DNA from: Acanthaster planci
Lineage: Eukaryota; Echinodermata; Asteroidea; Valvatida; Acanthasteridae
NCBI RefSeq assembly: GCF_001949145.1
Contig: NW_019091380.1
Coordinates: 1,481,753-1,545,752, forward strand
DNA length: 64,000 bases
Reading direction: 5' to 3'
Shown here: positions 1 to 11,634 of the stretch, in pieces
How positions within the stretch are numbered: the first letter of the stretch is position 1
Layout of the letters: every line of letters begins with the position of its first letter
Position numbers and translations under genes: made by a program
Notes under the pieces: model-generated
Told to the model about the DNA's origin: nothing
Databases searched by the model: none
The model's input: the letters and a program-made list of their open reading frames with translations, nothing else

Positions 1-1307
1 AGCATGTGCTACTCCGGCACCATGACCATAATCAGCGACTGTTTTCGCAAACATTTCGCTTTAGCTTTTGGGATTGCCTACTCAGGAGGCAGTTTCGGAA
101 TAATGACTTTACCCGTCGTAAGTGGCTTCTTGATCAACCATTATGGATGGAGGGGAGCTCTGCTGATTATCAGTGCCATACAGGCAAACATCTTAGTGTG
201 TGCCAAATGCATGAAGCCGAATCCATTTGGTCAAACATCGACAAATCTGGTAGACATTGGAGGGAAGGGGTACGGCAGCCTTGAACATCAACTGAGCCCC
301 GAGAAAGCTGCTCCCAGGGATGAAACGGAGGCTGACGGTTACAGCAAGGCTAGCTTCTCCCAGAATCAATCTATATCAACTTCTATCGGAGATGATAGGA
401 GCAAAGACGATAAACTGGCCAACAATAAAAACTTGCTAGAGAAACTCGTGCAGTTCCTGGATCATGCAGGTCTGTCCCTCGTCTGGACCAATCGGGTTTT
501 TGCGAGTATTATTCCGCTACCTATACTCACGTCGATAGGAAACTCCGTCACTCTGCTTTTCCTCTTTGCTCGTGCAGAGTCGGTCGGCATTCCTGGTCTG
601 CAGGCCGAGTTACTGCTCTCCGTAGTCGGGGTGGCCAATATCGTCGGCAATTTGGCAAATGGCCCCCTCGTGGATGCTAATGTTGCCGAACTTGCTTTTA
701 TCTACGGTGTCGTTGAGGCTGTGGTCAGCGTTTCTGCCATCGGTATCGCTATCCTCGAGAGCTACCCGTTCTTTGTAGTCTACGCTGTGCTGTTTGGCTT
801 CTCATCCGGCATCTACATCCCCTTAGGAGGGATCATGGTGCGTCGGANNNNNNNNNNNNNNNNNNNNNNNNNNNNNNNNNNNNNNNNNNNNNNNNNNNNN
901 NNNNNNNNNNNNNNNNNNNNNNNNNNNNNNNNNNNNNNNNNNNNNNNNNNNNNNNNNNNNNNNNNNNNNNNNNNNNNNNNNNNNNNNNNNNNNNNNNNNN
1001 NNNNNNNNNNNNNNNNNNNNNNNNNNNNNNNNNNNNNNNNNNNNNNNNNNNNNNNNNNNNNNNNNNNNNNNNNNNNNNNNNNNNNNNNNNNNNNNNNNNN
1101 NNNNNNNNNNNNNNNNNNNNNNNNNNNNNNNNNNNNNNNNNNNNNNNNNNNNNNNNNNNNNNNNNNNNNNNNNNNNNNNNNNNNNNNNNNNNNNNNNNNN
1201 NNNNNNNNNNNNNNGTGGTCCTGTTGCTGGGGCTTCACTTGCTGTGGACCAGACTGGTTCCAGATGACCGATGGCCGACCATTAGACAGCCAACTCTCCA
1301 ACGTTAG
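1..1307 (+). CDS. SLC16/monocarboxylate transporter-like gene, copy A (5'-truncated by window, gap inside)
   Basis: A multipass plasma-membrane transporter of the SLC16 (major facilitator) family is expected; the substrate cannot be told from sequence. The window opens about 13 nt inside what is exon 3 in copies B and C. Exon 3 runs from 1 to the gap at 848. After the gap, 1215-1307 encodes the C-terminal tail (VVLLLGLHLLWTRLVPDDRW) and stops at TAG 1305-1307. Visible family features are the second conserved motif (F-R-K-H-F-A-L-A-F-G-I-A-x-S-G-G), the YGWRGALL segment, a hydrophilic central loop (about codons 75-155 of this fragment) and six hydrophobic segments after it. Reading straight through the Ns gives the wrong final frame, because an intron must lie in the gap. 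Exons 1 and 2 should lie upstream. Nothing visible suggests a pseudogene. Family confidence is high; completeness cannot be judged. Confidence 0.88.
848..1214. other. Assembly gap (367 N)
   Basis: A run of N interrupts copy A. By comparison with copies B and C it should hide about 88 nt of exon 3, the third intron, and about 70 nt of exon 4. The matching introns are 492 and 439 nt, so the 367-base gap length is probably nominal rather than measured. Confidence 0.97.
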
Positions 1308-1339
1308 ACAAGAGTCCAAATGAGTTCAAAGTCAACTGA

Positions 1340-2080
1340 ACCAAGTCTGGTGTTATGTGATTTTATCTTCAAGAGTTGTCAGATAGGAATGTGTTTTCTC
1401 AAATAGGATGGACATAAAAATCTGTTACTTGGGGTGGGTTGTGAAGACTTTTTATATAAAAACTGTTTGCTGTAGCATGATCTCGCTTCAAAGACTTCTT
1501 TCATCTGAGTATTAATATCTGTACAATACAAGAGTAATAAGCATTTTACAGTCTCATCCTTGCATCTTCATTAGATTTATCTTAACCTGTTCGGGCAAAG
1601 GGTTATTTGAAACGGTTTTGAGGGACTTCTTGGTCTCATTTTATCGATTCCCTCCTCTATGTTGTGGTGTCATATAAGTTCACCAATAGGTGAACTGAGT
1701 GAACTAAACTGAGTCCATATTTGTAGTATTTAAGCATTTGATTCTGTTATTAAGAATTATCAGATGAAAGGAGTTTCTCATATAGGATGGACATTAATAG
1801 ATACTACTCTCTGGGGCTTGGAATTTTTTCTCCAAAGAATTTTGCAAAAATACGACCCCGCTTCAATGCCTTCTTTCATTGAAGAAGGAATGTATGATAG
1901 TAATAAATAGTTTTTCTCAATAGAAAGTAACATAAGGGATAGACATTTTACAGTCTCATTCATGCATCTACTTTAAATTTCTCTTTATTTCTTCACGCAT
2001 AGAGTTGTTAGGAACTGTTTTGGGGGACTTTATGGTCTAATTTCATGGATATCCCTCGTTCATATAAGCTATGTTAAGGT
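1340..2080 (+). repeat. Two-unit degenerate tandem duplication in copy A 3' flank
   Basis: Two diverged units (about 1365-1700 and 1745-2075) share, in order, a GTTnTCAGAT start, a TTCTCAnATAGGATGGACAT block, CGCTTCAA.G.CTTCTTTCAT, CATTTTACAGTCTCAT..TGCATCT, and GGGACTT..TGGTCT. They follow the stop of SLC16 copy A directly. Part of the same sequence (CTAAACT.AGTCCAT) reappears after the copy C stop at 25552. The block is therefore likely ancestral 3' UTR that was internally duplicated. An AATAAA lies at 1902-1907. Confidence 0.6.
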
Positions 2081-2189
2081 TATGCATTAGCTCTGCTAAA
2101 TAGAATTTTCTGCTAAAAGCTTACATTTCACCTTTCAAACAGTACTTGTCTTGGAATGCACAACCCAACCCGGCCAAATATACATCCTT

Positions 2190-3300
2190 CACATCTCAGC
2201 GTTTCTCGATCAAACCAGGATCACGTGTAGTTTTTATTTTTCCCTCCCCATGGTCGCTATTGTTTTCATCCCGAACATCCAACTCACCAAAGTCTCAAAA
2301 ACCTGGATCAGGTGAGGTTTTAACTTTTCCCCACCAAGCGCGTAATCATTATTTTCATTCCGAGCATCAAACCAGCCAAATTATTCACCCTTTCCAAATT
2401 AGCATTTCTTTATCCAAACCTGAACCACACGTGGTTTCATTTTTTTATTCCCCGCCCCATCACATAATTATTATGTCGCACCCTCAAATCAAAGGATCGC
2501 TCTCAGGAATTATTTAATTGCTGCCTCCAACTGTAAAAGAACAGAGAACAGATAATGAAGATTCCAAACGTTTTTACAAAATAATTACATTCAACTGAGG
2601 TGTTTAGAGCAAAACTACTTCGCAAAACTATTCAGATTATAGCAAGAAGAAATTACAACTTTATGAATATGCAAATTAAGCATACATTCCTGCCGAATTT
2701 TTCGCTGGATCGGCCATCTTTGATTCAGAACCTTTCTAGAATCCAACTAAATTAAGAATACTACAAAATGAAACAAATAGTATTCGTGATGTTGGTAAGG
2801 ACATTGATTACTCTAAATACTGGATGGCTGGACAAAGCCTTATACTGGTCCCTCTTGGATAGAGAATCTATAAAGGATACATTTCATTTCCGACAATGAC
2901 TAATCTTCATGAATGTGTGAGAAAGAAAATACCTTTAAAATAAGGAAATTCAACCAGAAATTATAATCTGGGGATTGTGATGATGTGTAACATTAAAAAT
3001 GAAAATGAATAGAAGGTGATAATTTACCTGTAAAAGAATTTCCTCTTTTCCAGTCATACCATCTGGGAAACACATCCCGAATGTCGGGATATTCAATCTT
3101 TCCGTGATAATTTATCTTGGAAACGCGGACACGCAGATGGTCACTCTAAGCTTCCTTACGAGCATCCAATCCGTCAAAATATTAATCCGTCCCATCTTAA
3201 CATATTTACCACTTGTGGTTTTTGTTATTTCCCTGCCCTATCGCGTGATCATTATTTTTATTGCGAACATCCACCCCCCCAAAAAAAAAACAGTTCTTTG
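2190..3300 (+). repeat. Decayed tandem repeat with CACGTG and ATCATTATTTTCAT units
   Basis: Units near 2205-2290, 2305-2380, 2420-2480 and 3200-3285 each contain a variant of 'CACnTGTnGTTTT', a C-rich 'TTCCCCGCCC' tract, 'ATTATTTTCAT' and 'CGAACATCCAACC'. The spacing is irregular (roughly 100-130 bp) and units are missing in the middle. No coding potential is convincing: the 123-codon open frame at 2146-2517 follows the repeat. Confidence 0.45.
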
Positions 3301-3939
3301 CATCTTTGTTGCAACGTTTTTGGAACGTGACGATTCCTTTCGAGGGATGCAAGGCATATCAGTGGCAGCGTCTCGCGGTATTTGCTCATCCCCAGCGCCC
3401 GAACAGGGTGCTGGGAAGGCCTGATACCTTTGGACTGTGATTGGTTACTTCGTGTACGACCTCTGACCACGAGGTTATCACATCCAGTCAGCGGAGCTTT
3501 ATTTTAAGTTTTTGGTTAACCAAGATCAATGCTTTGGTGGAAAGTGTCAGCTTATGTAAAAACATGGCCTTGATACAATTACGATAACTTATCTTCTCTC
3601 CAAGTATCACTGATTACGTTTCTTTTGGCGATATATTTCAAGGCGTTGATTATCTTGATCAATTTTGGATGAACTACATGTTATAGAGAGTAGTGAGAAT
3701 TTTTTCAGCATTGAGGAAGAAACAGATAAACTATCAAATTGATAACCGCCACACTAAGCAAACTTGCGAGCATGGAAGAAATATACCCAAAATGCTCTGC
3801 GCGTCGTTAGCTAAAACGTATTTCCGTGTGACGTATTTCCTTCACTTAAATCTGTGTAAGGCCATCAACCAGGGCGCTGGGAGTCTAGCTGCGGCATGCT
3901 CTGTGGGATAAAATGCGTTCAGCCGTGAACCAGTCCTGC

Positions 3940-4350
3940 ATTAGCTCTGCATATCGATGCCGCATATCAGCGGGATGCGGGAGGCTGCAGTGTGCCCATG
4001 TGTGGCGCGCTGGCCGAGGGACCGCGGTGCGCCGATAAAAATAACCTGTACATTGCGCCATAAGCTCGTAAAACCACGGATTATGAATTAGAATATCCTC
4101 ATTTGCTAAAAGAGTACAATGTGTTATCGCCGATAGGCACAGGAAAGCCTCTCCCTAGTCTGTAATCAACACCAGTTTTGTGCGGAATACAAGGTTTGTT
4201 GCCATCATTTCTCCATATTAAATAATTCTTTGGATGTGGTACATGCCAGTGCTGTTTACTGCGACCATTCGAAATGGTACTGAAATTGGACAGGTAGGCC
4301 TACGTGCCTCGGGAAAATTTGTTGGTGGTTGTATTGCCATGCTGTACGGT
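3940..4350 (+). promoter_or_regulatory. Candidate promoter/5' region of SLC16 copy B, shared with copy C
   Basis: This segment aligns with 19850-20230 upstream of copy C. Shared blocks are an AT-rich GATAAAAATAAC / CATAAAATAAG box, ATTAGAAT...TTGCTAA, CCAGTTTTGTGCGGAATACA and GTTGTATnnCC.TG....GTTACTT. Both copies precede a coding exon whose ATG follows a consensus acceptor, so a 5' UTR exon upstream is expected. Conservation between paralogues is what is seen; promoter function is inference. Confidence 0.35.
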
Positions 4351-4875
4351 TACTTCAAGAAATAAGCATGTGCTTTGGTTTATCGCTTTAGGGTGTCAGA
4401 GGCAATAACAACGAGAGGATATTACTAACTTATTATCAAAGCTGAAAAGGCCTGCTGTTGCCGTGCCATTTGTTAAATCCCTAATGTCCCATAATCCACT
4501 AGGCCCAAGTAATAGGCTCTCCTTTGTAAGCCAAGGTCAGTTTGTAACATTTGCACGGCTCTCCATTTTCTCTGCCCTGCTTTTAAAATCAAATGCTACG
4601 ATCCTGGTCCGTCATCACGGGCATTGTCTATTGATTTGGGGTAAATTTTAGGTCTGTTTCGTTCTTTGTGTGGCATGTGCAGAAAAAACGCCGTTAAGCC
4701 TAATTAAAAACACTTTTTTTAAAATTAAATTATTGATTTTTTCAGGACTTGTGTTGCCATCAGAAATGATGAAAAGCAGCCCTGTAGAAATAACATAAAA
4801 AAACCTACATTTCATAAGAATAAATTACAAAATAAGTATAAGACTTGAAGGTTTTCATAGTGAAAGAAACTAGAT

Positions 4876-5076
4876 GAGTAAAATGATTGCAGTTTCACCA
4901 TGTATCAATCTCTTTCTTGAGTATGTGTGATTCTGAGAAGAACCAGGGGATAACTCGACGTTTCGAAGACGGACGGAGTACACAGTTCAAAACGTCGAGT
5001 TATTCCCGGTTCTTCTCAGAACCACACATACTCAAGACAGAGATTGATACATGGCGCAACCGCAATCATTTTACTC
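4876..5076. repeat. Foldback MITE (about 90-bp arms)
   Basis: The left arm (4876-4965) and right arm (about 4988-5076) are near-perfect reverse complements. The outer end is GAGTAAAATGATTGC, followed by CCATGTATCAATCTC and ACTCGACGTTT. They are separated by a short loop. There is no coding capacity. The inner TTCTCAG(A)ACCACACATACTCA segment resembles the centre of the element at 26312-26473, so the two probably belong to one family. Confidence 0.8.
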
Positions 5077-5349
5077 AAAATAAGTATATTCACTGCAGCT
5101 TAAACGCACCCTTTCCTTTTCCACTCGATTTGAGAGCATCACATGGAGAGTTGTTGAAGCTACTTTGAATTCGGAATTTTCACTTATGTTTTTTAAAACA
5201 GGTGGAGGTAATACAATTTACAACAAGAATGTGCCTAACATTAGCTTTGGACGAAACACGTATATGGAAGAAAATGGCGTTTGCCAGTTATAGCATCCAC
5301 TTTGCGTCATCACCACAGTTAAAAGCAGTTTCATTATTTAAGTTGAATC

Positions 5350-5742
5350 CTGTCAATCAGTGTGTTTTACATACAGGACAAAAATGAACACCAAAATTCA
5401 TTTACTCATCAGTTGTCACAAAATGAAAGATGAGGTACTTCAAACTTGAATTTACATGCATTTTTAAAGATTAAAAATATCAAACTTAATTGACTATGAT
5501 TTGACACTTGATTACACCATTATAATGCCAACCTGGTAGGCAAGCTTTAGGATCAGGGTTGATATTCATACGAGAGCTGTCTAGTTATACATTTTGCCAT
5601 GTTGAAAAAATGGCCCGGAGGATTATTGTCTGGAAAAAAAAAGATGAAGAGAAAGATGGGGAAAAAGGCAAACTTTGTCAGTGGCGTGACCTCCCCTCTG
5701 AGCTCCCCTGCTGTATATGCCACTGATTCAATCAGCGGTGTA
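5350..5742. other. Intergenic spacer, no gene seen
   Basis: An AT-rich stretch between the foldback element and the hAT-type element. The short open frames here lack domains and overlap each other on both strands. Nothing else could be supported. Confidence 0.5.
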
Positions 5743-6782
5743 CAGTGTTGTAGGTCTCGAGATCTGGTCTCGGTCCCGAGACCATCTCGAGCCCTTTTTT
5801 GCAGTCTCGGTCTCGCCCTGTCAAAGGGAGGGCCGGTCTCGGTCTCGAAAGCGCCGGTCTGTGTCTTGGTCTCGGTCTCGGATGCCATATTCTCGGGTTT
5901 CCCTCTCGAGACCAGATCTAGCTACCATGCATGCACGCGATTGCAAAAGGCAAAATTACCTCCGCTCGAGTCAAATCTTCAACCTCCGATATAAATACAA
6001 CACAGTAATGTTCATATTTTGCAATAAACGGTGAAATCGATGCTGGAATAAAGACTAGTCAATGCAGCATGATGCAACCTTGTCCCAAATTGTTACTTCA
6101 TTTCCAATCCAGAGTAGCCATGCTGCTTGACACCATGGGGATGGAATGAAGTAGCGGAATTCGCACACTAGACTGCTTCCCGTTCCCTACGTAGTCTCCT
6201 GCTGATTGTAGGGCCAGGACGGGAACCAGTCTGGGTGTGTGCGCACGCTATGAATTGTGTGCACGTGTGAAAGTGCTTTCATTCTGTCTTGTATGTGGTA
6301 CGTGTTGTTTTAGTAGTTTCGTCACGGTGCACCTTTTTTGGATATTTGTTTTTCAGTATTTTGCTTACAAAAAAGTCTATAGATATTTGTTTTAATGTTC
6401 ACATCATATCATTTGGGACACTCGGGTTAAAAATTTCCAGACCAGGGTAAAAGTTGAGCAGTATCACTGATAAAAGAACTAAGACATTCTTTAACAAATA
6501 TCTGACCTATTTGTGTGTGTGTTTATGCTAATGTTTTCATTTTATTTCTTTTGTACTTAACTGAACTGCCATATGTTTTTCCCTGTGTATATTTTGGTAA
6601 AAATAAACATTGGTTTATGGTTGGTCTCCTTCTCAGTCTCGGATATCGTGGTCTCAGTCTCGGTCTCGGTCTCGACCTACAAAAGTCTCGGTCTCGAAGT
6701 CCTGGTCTTGGTCTTGAAGGAGTAGGTCTCAGTCTTGGTCTTGGTCTCGGTCTCGGACATCAAAGTCTCGAATGCAACACTG
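5743..6782. mobile_element. Non-autonomous hAT-type element with GTCTCG subterminal arrays
   Basis: The left end CAGTGTTGTAGG (5743) and the right end GCAACACTG (to 6782) are inverted. They are flanked by an 8-bp target duplication, GCGGTGTA (5735-5742) against GTGGTGTA (6783-6790), matching at 7 of 8 positions. Just inside each end are dense imperfect GTCTCG hexamer arrays (about 5753-5915 and 6622-6775). The 1,040-bp body has no transposase; the open frames inside it are products of the hexamer arrays. CAGTG ends, 8-bp duplications and subterminal iterons are typical of hAT elements. It sits just upstream of SLC16 copy B. Confidence 0.75.
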
Positions 6783-6867
6783 GTGGTGTATATGTCGAAG
6801 GTCAAATGGTTCTAGCTGAAAACTGCGTCACTAAACTGAAGTGGTCACTTTGTTTTCAGTCGCAGAC

Positions 6868-9800
6868 ATGTACAGGACGGACTCTGAAGCTCGTCATTGG
6901 CCCGTGGCACTAGCCTGCTTCCTCACTATTGGTTTGACGTTTGGACTGGGAAGTTCGCTTGGTGTCTTCTACGTAGAATGGTTCCATGAGTTTCCACAGA
7001 GTGCAGCTTTGGTCGGCTGGCTATCTTCTTCTATCTATGCCTTCCTGTTATTATTTTGTAAGTTGTGGGGTTTCTTTTTCAACAAATGAAAATAATGTGA
7101 GGTGTAGTGTTTTAGTGTTGTTTATTTCTTTTAGTTTTCTTTGTTTTGGGCGAAATTATAAGGTGTAACTACAAATATACGCATACACCAAAATTATACG
7201 GGGACAGTAGTACGCCCACCCCGTTGAGTTTGTGATAAATCATTTAAAATTGGAAGATTTTTGACCGTTTGGGTCGATATTGCAAAACACCAATAGAGAT
7301 TACAAGGTGCAGGGTCCCCTTCCAGAAAGAATTGATGTTTCTTTTTTTGCTGACTGCTTGTCACCTCTCAGCATCCATTGGTGGAGCACTTGTGAAGTAC
7401 TTTGGAGTTCAGGAAGTGGCAGTGACTGGAGCATTGTTGTCGTTCACGGGGCTTGTCATCGCGTCCTTTGGTCGGGAATTCTACGTGCTGTTCATCACCA
7501 TACCATTCATGACAGGTAAAAGACTTTTAGTTTTGGTTTATACTGTTGTGTGAAGCAGGGCTCCAAGACTGGGGTTTTATGGTTCCCGTTGTGCATACAC
7601 ACACAAAACTTTTTCGGCAGCAAATAAGGATTCTGGGCGGACACTTGTCACGGCCCGCCAAGGTCCAATCTTAAATAGCGCCCTCTACCGCACTCAAAAG
7701 GACATTTAACATCCCTGGAGTTTTGATGTCAAATAAACAAATTGATTAATGCACGTTAGGTTCAGGGGATCTGTCTTATTCGTGATCGAAGTGAACTACA
7801 CGGACTGTCGAAGCTCTTCTTCGTCTTTGACTTTCGATTCAGTTTTTACTGGTTTACTTAGGATTCAGAATGCCTCGTGTGCCTAGAAAATGCTGCTGTA
7901 TCTGCAGATCAGGAGTTAGTTGCAGGTTTTATCCATTAGGTACTTTCAAGGAAATATCAAATCTTGTTTTTCTACTTCAAGACGAGCTCGAAGGGTTTTG
8001 TGTACATGTACATCGTGCAAAACTTGTATCAGCAAATTTAGGGCGAACAAATCACAAACGTTTGCGCGTCGTGTAGACTGCAAACGTGGTTTTGGTGCAG
8101 TTAAAAGTGCCAAAGGAATATCCCGACAGAGAATCGAATGCACCATTGGAAAAATTAATTAAAGGAAGTACATGTGCAGAATCGCCAGAATTGTGATTTG
8201 GAAGATTTGAAGAGCAAAACAGAGATGCTTGAAGCAGAAAACAAAGCACTAAAGGAGTTTTAGAAAAAATGTAAACAAATATCTAGTAATTGATAAGGCT
8301 TGTGAGGCAACTGTGCTACCGGCTATTGCACTTAGGCATGTTATGGATCTTCAAATGTGCTATGTTCTGAAATGGCATGGTCGCAATGCTAGGGTCGTTT
8401 CAAAGACCACTTGCCCACATCAAAGCAATGCAACATTACTAACATGCAAGGACTTACCACAGCATGCACACTTTCAAGTTAGAGACACTGAAACTGATGG
8501 TAAGACTCCTCTTGCTCAAGTTAAATAGAGTATCAGTTTAGGGTTGGGCATGCGTACACTACAGCTACGGACGGGCAGCACACTACCAATAAAAATCTTG
8601 AATTTCATCCTTCCATGACGTTCACTTCAATGAATAGAATGTCTGTCCTCTTAAAACGAGTAGGTCTCGCCTTCTACAGTGCACATGTCATTTTTCCATC
8701 CCTAGAAAGTCCTGCCAACAACAACGAAATCGAAGCAGATTTCAGGAAAGCCTCAAGCATGACACAGCCGCCATTTTTAAAAACCCAATCCAGCCAGCAT
8801 CACTCAATTACGTACAAAATTCGCGCGATAACACTGAAAAAATAAAACGTTTAAAAATATACCGGCCAGTTCCAAATAAACTTCATTTTAGTACCAGTAG
8901 AGAGCTGAAATGTTCAAAATTGCCTCAAGAGTTCAAACGAAGTAACTATCCAAGCGATTTGGCTATGCTAATGAAGTTTGTCCAGCTGTAGCAAACCGCC
9001 ATTGCAGCAAAACTGCATGCTCCGAGATACATGAGATGACCTTTAGGTAGTTGGATTATCGTATGAACGGGGACAAACTCCGATTGGACCAAGTGACTTC
9101 GGGGTTGTTGGCAAGACTACCACCCTCAAACAGAACGTAAATTTTTCTGCCAAATTTTGTTTATTTGGTCGAAATCAGAAAATTTCTAAAAAGCATGAAT
9201 ATCTGTGACGTCATCTTTGAGTCTTTTTTGAAATCTTGTTTGTCATAGTGGCTACCCCTGCCGAGGTTTCTTTTCTTGGTATGGGCCGGTAGAGGGGGGT
9301 TTAAAGGTAACCTTAAAGCGCGGGAAGATTGAGTATCCACCTATTTTTGGAGTTTGGGTGAAAAAAGTAAAGATTTCGCATTTTCTGATTTCATTTTTGA
9401 AACTGAAATTCAAATACCGCAAGCTTTTTTGGTAAAAGGCCAATTTTGCTCATGGGGGAATATGAAAACAATACCATACATAATCACCACACCAGTTTTA
9501 GGACTTTGGGTGGTCGGCAAGCTGAGACAGTTATTTATAAATTGCACGATGCAAATTTTTCAATTACAGCACGCACGAGCAAATCTCTTTTCGCAGGGCG
9601 CCCTCTCTTGATTTTCATTGGATTTGAGTTTGTACATGGACTATGGCGCGCGGCGCACCCTGGCTGCCTACCCAGAAAAATACACGCTATAGTATTTTGA
9701 TGGAATCTGCACTTTCCTCGAGAAAGGGAGCACATGGACTCACGGAACAGTAACATGCACATTTCTAGTTTTTAGAATCTTTCACTGGAATCAAGTACAC

Positions 9801-11634
9801 AAAGAAAACCATTAAAAAGAAAATAAAGAACAAGAAAGCAAAACTTGATTAGCTTAGCGAGAAAAAATGGGATTTGGCAAAGGGGTTGAGTGGGACAATT
9901 TTGAATTGCGCCTCCGCACTCATTGCACTATCAACTGTTAGACTCCAACATCGATTATTATCATTTTGATCAGTATTCGCCGATATCTCGTTATTGCTGT
10001 CAATCAATATTTCTTATTTTCCACGATCTATAGGCATTGGTTGTAGCATGTGCTTCTCAAGTGCTGTGACCATAATCAGCGACTCTTTTCATAAACATTT
10101 CTCTGTGGTTTTTGGGATTGCTTGCTCGGGAGGAAGTGTCGGGGTGGTGACTTTACCCGTCGTTAGTGGCTTCTTGATCGACCATTACGGGTGGAGGGGA
10201 GCTCTGTTGCTCATCAGTGCGATACAAGTCAACATCTTGGTGTGTGCCAAGTTTATGAAGCCGACTCCCTGTGGTCAAACATCGGCAAATCTGGTCGACA
10301 GTGGAGGGAAGGGTTACGGTAGCCTTGAAAATCAACTAAGCCGCGAGACAGATTCTGTCAAGGACGAGACAGAAGTTGACAGTGAAAGTAAAGATAGCCT
10401 CTCCTGGCATCAATCTAGATCAAGTTGTGGCGTAAATGCTCAGTATGAAGACAATAATTTGGCCAAAGACATGAAGTGGATGGAGAAACTCGTACAATTC
10501 CTGGATCGCACTGGTGTGTCACTCATCTGGACCAATCGGGTTTTTGCTAGTTTTCTTCTGCTACCCATACCCACGTCGGTAGGAGACGCCGTCTCTCTGC
10601 TCTTCCTCGTCGCTCGTGCAGAGTCGGTCGGAATCCCTGGGCTGCAGGCCGAGGTATTGCTCTCCTTGGTTGGAGTGGCCAATATTGTTGGATGCTGTGC
10701 TAGCGGTCCCCTTGTAAATGCTAATGTTGCCGAACTTGCATTCATCTATTGTCTTTTCGAGGCAGTGGTCAGCATTTCTGCGATGGGCGTCGCTGTCCTA
10801 GAGAGCTATGCCTTCTTTGTGGCCTATGCAGCTTTGTATGGCTTCTCATCCGGGGTCTACATCCCTTTAGGAGGGATCACGGTGCGTCGAATTGTTGGAC
10901 AAGAAAGGTTTCCTGGAGGATTTGGTATCGCACTAGTGTTGGTTGCCAGTGGCAACATGCTGGCAGGATCTGTAAGCGGTAAGGGCCGAGAGTTTCATGC
11001 CCTATTTCTATAGCATTGCATCTGAAATTCTCTTGATATCAGTTTCCAACGAAGCAAGAGCACAATGTCTGCCCGTTTTTGTTTTGTTACATTTACAACC
11101 GTATGGTAAATCAAGCTGAAGTAACATGTCAAGGGGCCTTTTGTATAAGCTTATGTTAACTGCACAACTTTGAAATTTTTTCTAAATAAATATGTTTATA
11201 TAAATAAGCATATTATAACATATTATGAACATATGAATTATATCAATCAATATATCCAAGAGTTTGCAAGGCGTTGGCCAACCACAACGCGTGAAATCTG
11301 TCAACCCTTTCCAAACGCGCTTTTGGTCGACAGATTTCGCGCAATTTGATTGGACAACGCGTTGCAAACTCTTGGAGGCGCACTCTTATGAGTCATCCAT
11401 ATTCTACCTTCCTTCTACCTACCTTTCGTTCCTTAATAAGTTTTGCCCTTTACTTCCCCACTAAATGCAGGTCATCTTTACGATACCACCAAGAGCTACA
11501 GTAGCTGCTTCTACGTACTCGGAGCGGCTGCTGGCCTCTGCGCGGTCTTGTCGCTGGGGCTTCACCTGCTATGGACCAGACTGATTCCAGATGACCGATG
11601 GCCAAGCATTGTACGGCTACCTCTCCAGCGTTGA
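6868..11634 (+). CDS. SLC16/monocarboxylate transporter-like gene, copy B (480 aa, 4 exons)
   Basis: Predicted multipass plasma-membrane transporter of the major facilitator superfamily, SLC16-like; substrate unknown. Exons are 6868-7057, 7372-7515, 10034-10978 and 11471-11634 (TGA 11632-11634). Every junction is GT-AG and phase 1, and the four join into one 480-codon frame. The ATG at 6868 starts MYRTDSEARHWP and lies 8 nt after a TTTTCAG acceptor, so a 5' UTR exon upstream is likely. TM1 spans about residues 9-32. Exon 2 gives the TM2-TM3 region (GALVKYFGVQ, residues about 67-76). The second family motif (FHKHFSVVFGIACSGG) is at 130-145 and YGWRGALL at 163-170. A hydrophilic loop, about 187-270, separates the two six-helix halves, and PDDRW lies near the end. 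The canonical TM1 motif (D/E-G-G/S-W/F-G/A-W) is not present. Usual family length is about 450-510 aa, so this copy looks intact. Confidence 0.9.
7640..9670. mobile_element. About 2-kb insertion in intron 2 of SLC16 copy B
   Basis: Copies B and C share intron 2 sequence just after the exon 2 donor (GTAAAAGACTTTTAG at 7516 and 21868) and again at a 17-mer, GCTATAGTATTTTGATG (9686-9702 and 22003-22019). These anchors are about 2.2 kb apart in B but only about 150 bp apart in C. The extra 2 kb in B is therefore an insertion, or a loss in C. No clear terminal repeats were found, so the element class is open. It contains the broken Cys-rich frame at 7870-8250. Confidence 0.5.
7870..8525 (+). pseudogene. 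Frameshifted Cys-rich gene fragment inside intron 2 of copy B
   Basis: Not recognised with confidence. A frame opening at ATG 7870 begins MPRVPRKCCCICRSG. At about 7945 the coding-like signal moves to another frame (RVLCTCTSCKTCISKFRA, then a basic stretch) and ends at a stop near 8160. Further on, after more breaks, lies a heptad-like coiled coil (TEMLEAENKALKEF) at about 8215-8262, and then an open stretch ending at 8525. Paired cysteines followed by a coiled coil recall DNA-binding proteins such as THAP-type transposon proteins, but the THAP C2CH spacing is not met. It looks like a decayed gene or transposon remnant carried by the 2-kb insertion. Recognition is weak; the frame shift itself is plain. 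Confidence 0.3.
11256..11375. repeat. Palindromic MITE family P, copy 1 (in intron 3 of SLC16 B)
   Basis: Inverted arms begin CCAAGAGTTTGCAA and continue through GCGTTG.CCAA and GAAATCTGTC to a short centre with GGTCGACAGATTTCGCGC. This copy lacks the outermost TIR seen in copies 2 and 3. Only the right side keeps the AGGCGCAC extension. Confidence 0.8.

Noticed and set aside
813-1319. Minus-strand frame across the gap, and the plus-strand read-through to 1323
   Set aside because: Both depend on translating N. The real C-terminal frame ends at 1307.
2146-2517. 123-codon open frame after SLC16 copy A
   Set aside because: It follows a degenerate tandem repeat; its amino-acid pattern repeats with the DNA units and no domain is visible.
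5599-5994. Open frames rich in Arg/Ser/Val on the plus strand
   Set aside because: They are translations of the GTCTCG hexamer array at the left end of the hAT-type element.
7870-8076. Intact THAP zinc-finger protein
   Set aside because: The start has clustered cysteines but the C2CH spacing and the later conserved residues are missing, and the frame is broken.
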